Positions 6,564-13,920 of a stretch of DNA of 17,678 nucleotides are shown here, piece by piece. The position numbers and the translations under genes are program-made. The notes below the pieces were generated by a model. The model made no database searches, was not told where the DNA came from, and was given only the letters and a program-made list of their open reading frames with translations. Origin of the DNA: Clostridia bacterium (GTDB lineage: Bacteria > Bacillota_E > SLMV01 > PUMD01); NCBI GenBank assembly GCA_003563755.1, contig PWUB01000185.1, positions 1 to 17,678 on the forward strand, in the 5' to 3' direction. The stretch's first letter is position 1; every line of letters starts with the position of its first letter.

Positions 6564-8170
6564 CCCCTCCCTCCTTTGCCCCCGCCGGAAGACGCCTCGT
6601 CCGGATCCCGAAGGGAGGGAGGATCGCCTCTCCGCGTGCGGTCGGCGGCCGCGGTGGAACGCACGGGTCTCCTCAGTCTCTCCGGTACAACTATCATCTT
6701 CTCGGTGAGTTCGCTGACCCTGCCCGGAGTGTACAGGGTCAGGTACGGTACCCCAAAGGACTTGAGAGATGCCATGTGAAAGACGACTATCACCGTGGCC
6801 AGGGCGACGCCGTAAAATCCCAACACCGCGGCGAGAATCAGGGCTGGAAACCTGCAAAGCCTGAACGAGGTGGTGACCTCGTAGCTGGGAACAGCAAAGG
6901 AGGCGATGGCCGCCGTGGCTGCAACTATGATCAGCCCTGGGGACACAAAGGCAGCCTCTATCGCCGCCTGGCCCAGGACGATGGCACCCACGATGCTGGC
7001 GGCCTGGCCGATGGGAGAGGGAAGTCGTGCCCCGGCCTCCCTCAGGATTTCGAGGACCACCTCCACGACGAAGGCGGTGACGCCCACCGGAAAGGGTACC
7101 GCTGCCTCGGTGATGGCGATGTTCAACAGAAGCGGAAGCGGTATCAGTTCCTGGTGATAGGTGGTCAGGGCCACGTACAGGGGGGTGAGCAGGACCGAGA
7201 GGACGAGAGCCACCATGGTGATCAGGCGAAAGGCACTGCCGAGAAAGGGACCGACGTTGTAGTGTTCGGCGGTGGCGAAGAAACTGTGTACTTCGGTGGG
7301 CATGATGAGGGCGAAGGGGTCATTGTCGACGATCAACGCCACCCGTCCGTTCGCGAGGGAGCTGGCGACGGTGTCGGGTCTTTCCGTGGCCCTTATGGTG
7401 GGGAAAATGGTATACGGATGGTCGGAAAGGAAACCCTGCACCGTTCGGCTGTAGTTGACCAGGTCGATATCTATGCCCTCGAGGCGGCGCCGGATCTCGG
7501 AGACGATAGGTTCGGGGGCCATTCCCGCGATGTAGAGTAACCGCACGTCCGTTCTGGACTTGCGGCCGATACGGAGCTGTTCGACGGCCAGCTCATCGGT
7601 CTTCAGGCGCCTGCGGACCAGCGCGACGTTGGCGACCGCTGTCTCGGTGAACCCGTCCTGGGGGCCCCGAACTGACACCTCTGACGTGTGAAGCGAGATT
7701 TCACGCTTGGGGAAACCCTTGCCCTCCACCATCAGGGCAGCGCCCACCCCATCGATCAGCAGGATTGGATCCCCATCTAGGAGGACGGAGACGACCTCGT
7801 TCAGGGTTCTGACAGTGCCGGTTTGCGCAGTGACCATGAGGGTGGTACTTATCTGCTGGATCAGATCATCGTCGGAGAGGTCATCCCAGAACGCCGGTCT
7901 CGCCCAGACCATCAGGGGCTGCAGGATGGCCTGCTCCACGCGAGTGGGGTCCACGATGTCATCCAGGTACACCACGGCCGCGGCCCTGGATTTTCTGCCT
8001 CCGATGCGAATGTCTTTGATCACGAGATCGCTGGCATGGCGGAAGATCTCCCGCAGAACACGGAGGTTATCATCGAGCCGGGGAGACAGCGGTCCGTGAT
8101 CCTTCCCTTCATTGGGCCCTTCATGACCTTTACCCATGCTGCGGATCAGGTTCAGCAGCTGCTTCAGCAA
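6560..8170 (-). CDS. gerA: GerA family spore germination protein, A subunit
   Basis: The product (536 aa) has the two-part GerA layout. A soluble N-terminal region (about 35-300) includes LLIDGVGAALMVEGKGFP and SVRGPQDGFTE. A membrane region (about 310-470) carries the hallmark EAAVPFPVG and LPSPIGQAASIVGAIVLGQA motifs, followed by a basic, disordered C-terminal tail ending in a Gly-rich stretch. The start chosen is TTG 8170, because CGGGGAGG lies 8 nt upstream. A GTG at 8203 would add 11 residues but has no site, and it coincides with where transcription would begin if CATAGTA (8217-8211) is a sporulation-type -10. No matching -35 is seen, so that promoter is speculative. The end overlaps gerB by ATGA. 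The gene follows the ygeY-like gene by 92 nt, so read-through from the metabolic genes is possible. Confidence 0.93.
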   Translation of the reverse strand: MLKQLLNLIRSMGKGHEGPNEGKDHGPLSPRLDDNLRVLREIFRHASDLVIKDIRIGGRKSRAAAVVYLDDIVDPTRVEQAILQPLMVWARPAFWDDLSDDDLIQQISTTLMVTAQTGTVRTLNEVVSVLLDGDPILLIDGVGAALMVEGKGFPKREISLHTSEVSVRGPQDGFTETAVANVALVRRRLKTDELAVEQLRIGRKSRTDVRLLYIAGMAPEPIVSEIRRRLEGIDIDLVNYSRTVQGFLSDHPYTIFPTIRATERPDTVASSLANGRVALIVDNDPFALIMPTEVHSFFATAEHYNVGPFLGSAFRLITMVALVLSVLLTPLYVALTTYHQELIPLPLLLNIAITEAAVPFPVGVTAFVVEVVLEILREAGARLPSPIGQAASIVGAIVLGQAAIEAAFVSPGLIIVAATAAIASFAVPSYEVTTSFRLCRFPALILAAVLGFYGVALATVIVVFHMASLKSFGVPYLTLYTPGRVSELTEKMIVVPERLRRPVRSTAAADRTRRGDPPSLRDPDEASSGGGKGGRG

Positions 8171-8262
8171 TACCCTAACCTCCCCGACTAGCTGTCTCCG
8201 CACGGGCGAATACTATGCAGTCAGGGGAATATCCTCCTGTGAATGCTGCCTACCTACGACCC

Positions 8263-9450
8263 TTACCGGGTGAGGGACTGGATGATGCAGTAATATCCTC
8301 GCAACGCCGCCACCAGGTCATCCATCTCTATATACTCGTCCACGGTGTGGGCCCGGTGCTCGGGGGACGGGCCGAACCCTATGGTGGGTATACCGGCCTC
8401 GCCGGCGTAGTGGCTGGCATTGGTGCAGAAGGAATAGCACGACACATCGGGGTCTAGACCCGCGGACCGGACGGCCTCCCGGGCGGATTTCACCAGGGGG
8501 TGATCTTCGGGCGTCAGCCACGCGGGGAAGAAACGCCTGCTCCTTATCCGCTGCCCGGTCCAGCAGGAACCTTCATCCTCGGCGCAGTCAACCTCGACCC
8601 TGAGCCGGTCACCTGCATCCAGTGACTCCAGGACCTGCCGTATCCCGGCGAGAACGGACCCCTCCGTCTCCCCCACCAGCAGGCGCCGGTCGTAGGTGGC
8701 CCGGCACAGATCGGGTACCACCGAGGCTCCCGGATGAGGAGAGGATATGATGTCGGTGAGTTCCATGATGCCCCGGCCCAGCAGCGGGTCTTCGGCGACC
8801 TCGATGCCCCGGAGCCTCTCTATGACTCGCGCCATGTCATACACCGCGTTGTGGCCCGCTTCCGGATTCGATGAGTGGGCGTTTTCGCCCAGGGCCTGCA
8901 CCCGGATCTCCGCGCGCCCGCGTCCGCCCCGGTTGATCCCCAGGTCGGTGGACTCACCGATTATGACCATGTCCGGGTCCACCGCCCGGCTCACCTCCCT
9001 GGCGGCTACCCCCTCGAAGAGCTCCTCGTGAACGGTGCAGGACACGTGAATCTCACCCGCGAAGTCCCGCCCACGGTCGGCTGCGAAGTGCGCGGCAGCG
9101 AGGATCATGGCCGCCGCCGCTCCCTTCATGTCCGATGTGCCCCGGCCGTATATCCTCCCCGATGAGACCTCCGCACCGAAGGGATCGTGCTTCCACAGCC
9201 GCGGGTTCGCGACCTCCACGGTGTCGAGGTGACTGTCAAAGAGCACCCGGGGGCCCTCGCGCCGCCCCGTGATTCTGCCCCTGACATTACCGAGGCGGTC
9301 CGTGACGACCTCATCGTATCCGAGGGCCCCCATGCAGTCCGACACCCTCCCCATCACGGCCCCCTCTTTCCCGGACACGCTGGGGATGCGGACCAGCTCG
9401 CGGCAGAGATGGACGACCTCCTGCCTCCTCTCTTCATACAAGCTCATCAT
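8263..9450 (-). CDS. ygeY: M20 family hydrolase, YgeY-like
   Basis: The product (395 aa) is an M20 zinc peptidase/deacylase closely resembling YgeY, a hydrolase associated with the selenium-linked purine/amino-acid gene clusters of bacteria. Metal ligands visible are His74 and Asp76 (DSHLDT), Asp107 (GRGTSDMKG), Glu142-Glu143 (HEELFEG) and Glu166 (GEST); a C-terminal His lies in HRAHT. Group-typical strings include AHSSNPEAGHNAVYDMAR, LTDIISSPHPG, RATYDRRLLVGE and GIPTIGFGPSPEH. Two consecutive ATGs (9450, 9447) follow GAGGAGG closely; either could start translation. It lies 6 nt after the CysK-like gene, so both are cotranscribed. In Escherichia coli ygeY neighbours ygeX, also a fold-type II PLP enzyme, which makes the pairing suggestive. 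The substrate is unknown. No selenium-metabolism genes are visible in this window. Confidence 0.85.
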   Translation of the reverse strand: MMSLYEERRQEVVHLCRELVRIPSVSGKEGAVMGRVSDCMGALGYDEVVTDRLGNVRGRITGRREGPRVLFDSHLDTVEVANPRLWKHDPFGAEVSSGRIYGRGTSDMKGAAAAMILAAAHFAADRGRDFAGEIHVSCTVHEELFEGVAAREVSRAVDPDMVIIGESTDLGINRGGRGRAEIRVQALGENAHSSNPEAGHNAVYDMARVIERLRGIEVAEDPLLGRGIMELTDIISSPHPGASVVPDLCRATYDRRLLVGETEGSVLAGIRQVLESLDAGDRLRVEVDCAEDEGSCWTGQRIRSRRFFPAWLTPEDHPLVKSAREAVRSAGLDPDVSCYSFCTNASHYAGEAGIPTIGFGPSPEHRAHTVDEYIEMDDLVAALRGYYCIIQSLTR

Positions 9451-9456
9451 GCCTCC

Positions 9457-10473
9457 TCACTCGATGATCTCCCACCGGGCACCGTGATGGGCCAGCTGTT
9501 CCCTGGTGTCTTCGTCGAGGGAATGGTCTCTCTCGGGAATGTCCACGTCCGCCCTCACCCCGAAGAGCGGCGAGGTGAAGTACTTCTGCCCGGTGTCAAA
9601 GAGAAGCGTGGCCACGCGTCCGGGTTCGGGATGTTTGCGCAGCAGCTTCCTGACCGCTGACAGGTTGCACCCCGTCGAGATGCCCACTACCAGGCCCTGG
9701 TCCAGGCACAGGCGCTGTGCTTCCTCCACGGCCTCCTCGGAGCTCACCACGATGATACCATCGACCAGCTCCAGGTCGAGGTTCTTGGGTATGAACCCGT
9801 CTCCGATACCCTGGATATCGTGGCTGCCCCACTCACCCCGGGCCAGGATGGGACACTCCGCCGGTTCCACGGCGTAAAGCTTCACTCCCGGATTCTGTTG
9901 CTTGAGGTAGCGGCCGGCCCCGGTGAGGGTGCCTCCCGATCCCACGGCGACCACGAAGGCATCCACCCTGCCCCCGCTCCCCTCCCACAATTCGGGCCCG
10001 GTGGACTCGTAGTGGGCGAGGGGATTATCGGGATTTTCGAACTGCGCAGGATACCAGTAGGCTCCTGGGTCAGCTGCAACGATCTCCTCAACTTTTTCCA
10101 GGGCCAGGTCCTGGTCACTCTCCCCTCCCGGAGTCAATAGCAGCTCGGCCCCGAGGGCCCTGATCAGCTTCATTCTCTCCTGGGACATGCCCTCGGGCAT
10201 GACCACCATCACCCGGTAGCCCTTGAGCCTTCCGACCATCGCGCACGCTGCACCCGCGTTGCCCGTGGACCCCTCGATGATGGTCATCCCCGGACGCAGG
10301 TCACCGCGGCGCTCGGCCTCCTCTATCATGCGCAGGTAGATCCGGTCCTTGTGACTGCCGGTCGGGTTGATAAACTCGACCTTTGCCACCACGTCGGCTC
10401 CATCCACCTCGACCTCGATCAACGGTGTGTCACCGATGAGATCCAGTGCGTTCGCTGCAGGCTGCCTGTTCAC
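9457..10473 (-). CDS. CysK-like PLP-dependent enzyme (fold type II), function uncertain
   Basis: The product (338 aa) is in the cysteine synthase/cystathionine beta-synthase family. The PLP lysine is Lys42 in NPTGSHKDR. The substrate loop is EGSTGNAG, the phosphate loop VGSGGTLTGAG, and QFENPDNPLAHYESTGPELW is typical of cysteine synthases. STGCNLSAV and TGQKYF close the domain. Two differences from canonical CysK stand out: the usual TSGNTG loop is STGNAG, and SVKDR is SHKDR. The reaction may therefore not be O-acetylserine sulfhydrylation; diaminopropionate or cystathionine chemistry is possible. GTG 10473 is chosen because GGAGG lies about 7 nt before it. An ATG at 10536 lacks a site and would add residues unlike the family. 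The next gene downstream is the YgeY-like hydrolase, 6 nt away. Confidence 0.85.
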   Translation of the reverse strand: MNRQPAANALDLIGDTPLIEVEVDGADVVAKVEFINPTGSHKDRIYLRMIEEAERRGDLRPGMTIIEGSTGNAGAACAMVGRLKGYRVMVVMPEGMSQERMKLIRALGAELLLTPGGESDQDLALEKVEEIVAADPGAYWYPAQFENPDNPLAHYESTGPELWEGSGGRVDAFVVAVGSGGTLTGAGRYLKQQNPGVKLYAVEPAECPILARGEWGSHDIQGIGDGFIPKNLDLELVDGIIVVSSEEAVEEAQRLCLDQGLVVGISTGCNLSAVRKLLRKHPEPGRVATLLFDTGQKYFTSPLFGVRADVDIPERDHSLDEDTREQLAHHGARWEIIE

Positions 10474-10580
10474 CAGTCCACCTCCGTGGTCTCTCTCGCA
10501 TTCACTCCTGTCCTCTTTCACAATCGCCCTCTGCATACCTTCATCGCCCCGCCATCCGGGTAGTGTGGGGCCTTGTCACC

Positions 10581-12131
10581 TCAGTAGGGGAAGTTTTTCA
10601 CCACCACTATCGGAGTACCCGCATCGGCCGAGCCCGCTGCCAGGTCGGCCAGGGTACCGAGTATGGCGGTAACACTCCGGGGCGTCGTCCCCAGGCTCTC
10701 GGTGCTGACGCTGGTGCCGCCCCTGCTTAGAAGCTCCTGGATCTCTTCGCGGGAATGACCCTGCCGGTGCAGGGTCTCGACCTGCAGTTTGAGCTTGGTA
10801 CCGCCCCTCAGGGTCGCCTTCCTGAGTCCCTCGCTGCAGCCGATGGCGGGATGGGGGTCAGCCAGCTCGTAGATCCCCGAGTCCGGATCGCGGTAGGCTC
10901 CGTCACCGAATATGAGCACTTCGACCGACCGGCCCGTCTCGCGGAGGATGCGGTCCCTGATGTGATCCGCCGTCTGGTCGGCATTGTCGGGAAGGAGCTT
11001 GAGAATGCCCCGCTCCATGTGAGAGACGTTGGATCCGATGACTCCCCAGGGCTCGGGCCCGATCTCCTTGATGGTGGCCACGGGAGTCCGGGTGCCGAAG
11101 GACTGGAAGAGGTCCTTGATGGCCCGCCGCTCGTGTACGGCACCGACGATTATCCCGTCGATGATGCCCACATCGAAGATCTTCAGCGGGTTGTTGGTGA
11201 ACAGTATGTCGACCCCCACATCCTGTTGGGTGACTATGTCCCGGTACATCCGGGGGTAGTCGACTCCGGTTATGGGATGGGAAAACTCGAGGTCGCTCAG
11301 CTCATCGAAGTAGAGACAGTCGGGATCGCGGTAGGTCGCCAGCTGGTCAGTGTAGTTCAGCTCCGCCAGCACCGCCTCCTCTACGCCGGCGTCGGCGGCC
11401 GCAACGGCGTCCACAATGGCGATGCCGTGGTTCTGAAGATCAACGGTCACCGCCAGGGCTCCATCGGTGCCGGCATCCCGCATGATGCCTATGGCCTTCT
11501 CGGCGAGGCGCTGCATCCCGGTGAAACCCACTTCAGCGGAGAGCACTTCTTCCTCGGGGCCCCGCACCGTGACATCCGCCATGCCCTGCCCGGTGATCTT
11601 CCTGATCCCCACCAGGCTGTATCCTATCTCCTGCAGCTTGAGGGCGGCCAACACCTCGCGGATGAGGACATTCATATGGGGCGTGTTACCGCGTATCTCC
11701 TGCAGGCCGTTGAAGATTCTCTTCAGCCGCAGGCGGGTGGTGGCCATCTCCTCATCGAGGATCTGGTTGCCGACCTCGTCATCCGGTATGCCCAGCTGTA
11801 TGATGACCCGGCCGCCCCGGGTCGCCTTCGCTATGGCCCGCAGTATGAGGGCGAAGCGGTTTCTGCTCACGATGGGACTCACCACGGCCAGCGTCGCGCC
11901 CGGTTTAACCGTCAGTTTGTCTATTATATCCCTGGACAGCTCCTCGCAGCTGATATAGCGGTTCTGGGAACGGGCAACGACCGACTCGGTGATACACACG
12001 ATGTCACGATCCCTTACCATGTCCCTGACCGATGTGGCGGCTGTCTCCGCGATGTCATCGTCGGGCAGGATCAGTCCCGTCTTAACGCCCATGGCCACCA
12101 CGCCGACACCCTCGGGTACTTCACCCTTCAT
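10581..12131 (-). CDS. CofE-like F420-0:glutamate ligase family protein with insertion
   Basis: The 516-aa product has CofE-like features split between its ends. Near the N-terminus is GLILPDDDIAETAATSV then DRDIVCITESVVARSQ (about 19-56), followed by SPIVSRNRFALILRAIAK (85-102) and DDEVGNQILDEE. The second part holds FSHPITGVDY (283-292), GSNVSHMERGILKLLPDN (366-383), FGDGAYRDP and YELADPHPA, and ends TTPRSVTAILG and GTPIVVVKN. These match a roughly 400-residue bacterial family annotated as coenzyme F420-0:L-glutamate ligase, often in organisms without F420. About 150 residues at 129-280 are extra compared with my memory of that family. The function may be amide-bond formation with glutamate on another cofactor. 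ATG 12131 follows GAGGAGG by about 9 nt and overlaps the isomerase gene by 11 nt. A gap of 107 nt separates it from the CysK-like gene. Confidence 0.78.
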   Translation of the reverse strand: MKGEVPEGVGVVAMGVKTGLILPDDDIAETAATSVRDMVRDRDIVCITESVVARSQNRYISCEELSRDIIDKLTVKPGATLAVVSPIVSRNRFALILRAIAKATRGGRVIIQLGIPDDEVGNQILDEEMATTRLRLKRIFNGLQEIRGNTPHMNVLIREVLAALKLQEIGYSLVGIRKITGQGMADVTVRGPEEEVLSAEVGFTGMQRLAEKAIGIMRDAGTDGALAVTVDLQNHGIAIVDAVAAADAGVEEAVLAELNYTDQLATYRDPDCLYFDELSDLEFSHPITGVDYPRMYRDIVTQQDVGVDILFTNNPLKIFDVGIIDGIIVGAVHERRAIKDLFQSFGTRTPVATIKEIGPEPWGVIGSNVSHMERGILKLLPDNADQTADHIRDRILRETGRSVEVLIFGDGAYRDPDSGIYELADPHPAIGCSEGLRKATLRGGTKLKLQVETLHRQGHSREEIQELLSRGGTSVSTESLGTTPRSVTAILGTLADLAAGSADAGTPIVVVKNFPY

Positions 12132-13002
12132 CAAGATCAACCTCCTCAGGTATAATCGCACCGTCCAACAGGCACTCCAGGTAACTCATCGCCCGCAGAA
12201 AGTCCCCGGGCGAACGGGGACGGTTGAGCTCCAGCGTCCACTGCCCGGAGTATCCACGATCCCGAATGCGGGCCACAGCTCGGCCCAGATCCATGTCGCC
12301 GGCCCTCGGAAGCAGGACCGTGCGCCCGTCCACCTCACCGAGCCTCCCCTGAACGTGCACGTTTCTCACCCGTGGCAAGAGATCCAACAGGTGGTCGAGG
12401 TTCCTGTACATGGAGCTCCACGATAGGTCCAGGGTGAAACCGACTCGCGGAGGCAGAAGCTCGGACAGGTGGAACATGAGCTCGGCCTGGGACCACCCCC
12501 TGGCAGAGATGGGTATGTTCTCGACCGCCAGGGATAGGTGCGGACAGCCCTCGGCGAATGCTCTGACGCGGCGGGCAGCGTCGTCGGTGCTGATGTCGTC
12601 AGCCCAGGTATTCCACATGTGCAGCACCACGATGTCCGCTCCAAGTTCCTCTGCCGCCCCGCAGGCATCCTCGAGCAGGCGGATCCCCGTCCTCCGCTCA
12701 CCTTCATCCCGTGAACCCAGGAAGCAGCCGATGTCGCTGTTAGCATGCACCGAGCGGATCCGTCCTCCCGTCGCCTCCCTCCACCTTCCCATCACAGAGA
12801 TGATCTGGGACGTGGTCCATTTCCCTGTCTCTCTGTCCCCCTCGGGACGGCGGTCCCTGGGCGGCTCGAAGGGCCTCCAGTCGGGCTGCAGCACCAGCTC
12901 TAGATCGAGGGCACCCACCGCGCACGCACCAGCCACTACCGCCTCCAGGTCATAGTAGCTGCCCCCCACGGCGGCAGGCAGAGTGCCCGTTGAGCATACC
13001 AA
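12121..13002 (-). CDS. TIM-barrel sugar isomerase/epimerase-like protein (AP endonuclease 2 family)
   Basis: The product belongs to the xylose isomerase-like TIM-barrel superfamily. Strands bearing likely metal ligands are visible: VENIPISARG (Glu), VGFTLDLSWSS (Asp), VRNVHVQGR (His) and QWTLELNRP (Glu). HANSDIGCFLGSRDEGER and DIVVLHMWNTW give earlier strands. The start is uncertain. ATG 13056 overlaps an extended -10 (TGTTACAAT), so initiation further in is likelier. TTG 13002 begins LVCSTGTL, which fits the family's usual first strand, with a moderate AGAGGGAT site. TTG 13026 is another candidate. The 3' end overlaps the CofE-like gene by 11 nt, so they are coupled. Members act on sugars, inosose, hydroxypyruvate or phosphorylated substrates; nothing here fixes the substrate. 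Confidence 0.75.
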   Translation of the reverse strand: MVCSTGTLPAAVGGSYYDLEAVVAGACAVGALDLELVLQPDWRPFEPPRDRRPEGDRETGKWTTSQIISVMGRWREATGGRIRSVHANSDIGCFLGSRDEGERRTGIRLLEDACGAAEELGADIVVLHMWNTWADDISTDDAARRVRAFAEGCPHLSLAVENIPISARGWSQAELMFHLSELLPPRVGFTLDLSWSSMYRNLDHLLDLLPRVRNVHVQGRLGEVDGRTVLLPRAGDMDLGRAVARIRDRGYSGQWTLELNRPRSPGDFLRAMSYLECLLDGAIIPEEVDLDEG

Positions 13003-13044
13003 TCGGGATCTCGATCCCTCTGGCAAATCCACCCCTACCGGCCC

Positions 13045-13053
13045 ATTGTAACA
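13045..13053 (-). promoter_or_regulatory. Extended -10 promoter of the isomerase operon
   Basis: On the minus strand TGTTACAAT forms an extended -10 (TGn plus TACAAT) with no good -35. The predicted start near 13038 would make ATG 13056 untranscribed and favours the internal TTG starts. The same TGn-TACAAT form occurs in the divergent direction at 13138. Confidence 0.4.
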
Positions 13054-13137
13054 CATGGCGGGTCTTCGCGTTGCCCTCCGGCGGTAGGACTCGGTGGGGA
13101 GCTTCTGCACACTGAGGATGTTCAAACAGCGAGCCCG

Positions 13138-13146
13138 TGGTACAAT
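13138..13146 (+). promoter_or_regulatory. Extended -10 promoter of the nitroreductase gene
   Basis: TGGTACAAT matches an extended -10 (TGn plus TACAAT) about 34 nt before the start codon. No clear -35 is seen at the expected distance. GAGGAGG follows at 13165-13172. Confidence 0.4.
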
Positions 13147-13179
13147 GGCGGTGATCAGCTGAGGCGAGGAGGATCTCCC

Positions 13180-13914
13180 ATGAGACACAACCGAATGTCC
13201 CCTGTGTTCGTGGTGATGGTGTTGATCGTGATGATGACTGCCGGGGGATGCCCCGGGAGGGAAGTTTCACCGCCGGAGCCTCTCGTCGACCCGGACAGCA
13301 GTGACCCGGAGGCTGACGTGCAGCTGCCAGCCCCCGACGTGAAGGGCGGGCTGACCGTGGAGGCGGCCCTTCAGGCCAGGAGGTCCCAGCGCAGCTTCTC
13401 CGATGACCCGCTGTCCCTGCAGGAGGTCTCCCAGCTGCTGTGGGCCGCCCAGGGTGTTACTGATTCCCAGAGGGGGTTCAGGACGGCGCCCTCGGCGGGA
13501 GCCACCTACCCCCTGGAGGTCTACGTGACCCTCGGAAAGGTGGAAGGACTGGCCGGAGGCCTGTACAGGTATGATCCTGGTTCCCACCAGCTGTGCAGGG
13601 AATCCACCGAGGACCTCCGGGACGAACTGTACGAGGCCGCGCTGCGGCAGACGGCCGTCCGGGATGCGCCGGTGGTGATGGTGTTGACGGCCATTTACGG
13701 ACGGACCACCGCACGATACGGTGAGCGGGGAGTACGCTATGTGCACATGGAGGCGGGACATACAGCACAGAACATCTACCTTCAGGCTGCATCTCTCGGC
13801 CTCGGTGCGGTTGTCATCGGGGCCTTCGACGACCGCGAGGTCCAGGGCATAATGGATCTGAGAGAGGATGAGCATCCGCTGTATTTGATACCCCTCGGCA
13901 AACCCGAGCGCTAA
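13180..13914 (+). CDS. Lipoprotein SagB/ThcOx-type nitroreductase
   Basis: The product (244 aa) is a flavin-dependent nitroreductase-fold protein of the SagB-type dehydrogenase group. It opens with a hydrophobic signal (FVVMVLIVMMTAGGC, lipobox Cys near residue 24), so it should be anchored on the outer face of the membrane. A proline- and acid-rich spacer follows. The catalytic domain starts at LTVEAALQARRSQRSFS and includes LLWAAQGVT, APSAGATYPLEVYV, HMEAGHTAQNIYLQA and LGLGAVVIGAF, and ends in HPLYLIPLGKP. These are standard FMN-binding and dimer motifs. ATG 13180 has GAGGAGG 8 nt upstream. It is divergent from the isomerase operon and convergent with the beta-helix operon, with only 6 nt between stop codons. 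How the flavin gets outside, and the substrate, are unknown. Cytoplasmic SagB proteins oxidise azoline rings, but no such peptide genes are seen here. Confidence 0.88.
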   Translation: MRHNRMSPVFVVMVLIVMMTAGGCPGREVSPPEPLVDPDSSDPEADVQLPAPDVKGGLTVEAALQARRSQRSFSDDPLSLQEVSQLLWAAQGVTDSQRGFRTAPSAGATYPLEVYVTLGKVEGLAGGLYRYDPGSHQLCRESTEDLRDELYEAALRQTAVRDAPVVMVLTAIYGRTTARYGERGVRYVHMEAGHTAQNIYLQAASLGLGAVVIGAFDDREVQGIMDLREDEHPLYLIPLGKPER

Positions 13915-13920
13915 ACCCGA

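Noticed and set aside
5844..6779. Plus-strand open frame opposite gerB
   Set aside because: The low-complexity Gly/His/Asp-rich translation is antisense to the GerB membrane segments.
8211..8217. Sigma-G promoter of the ger operon
   Set aside because: CATAGTA on the minus strand resembles a sigma-G -10, but no GnATA-type -35 lies at the right distance.
8222..8239. Imperfect palindrome CAGGGGAATATCCTCCTG upstream of gerA as an operator
   Set aside because: Only partly symmetric, not repeated elsewhere in the window, and partly explained by a ribosome-site-like AGGAGG.
10546..10571. GCCCC/GGGGC stem between the CofE-like and CysK-like genes as an attenuator
   Set aside because: Five base pairs with a 16-nt loop and no T-tract is too weak to claim.
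10755..12155. Long plus-strand open frame opposite the CofE-like gene
   Set aside because: It is the reverse of a clearly conserved coding sequence, and its product is rich in Gly, His and Asp with no recognised motif, as expected of a GC-rich antisense shadow.
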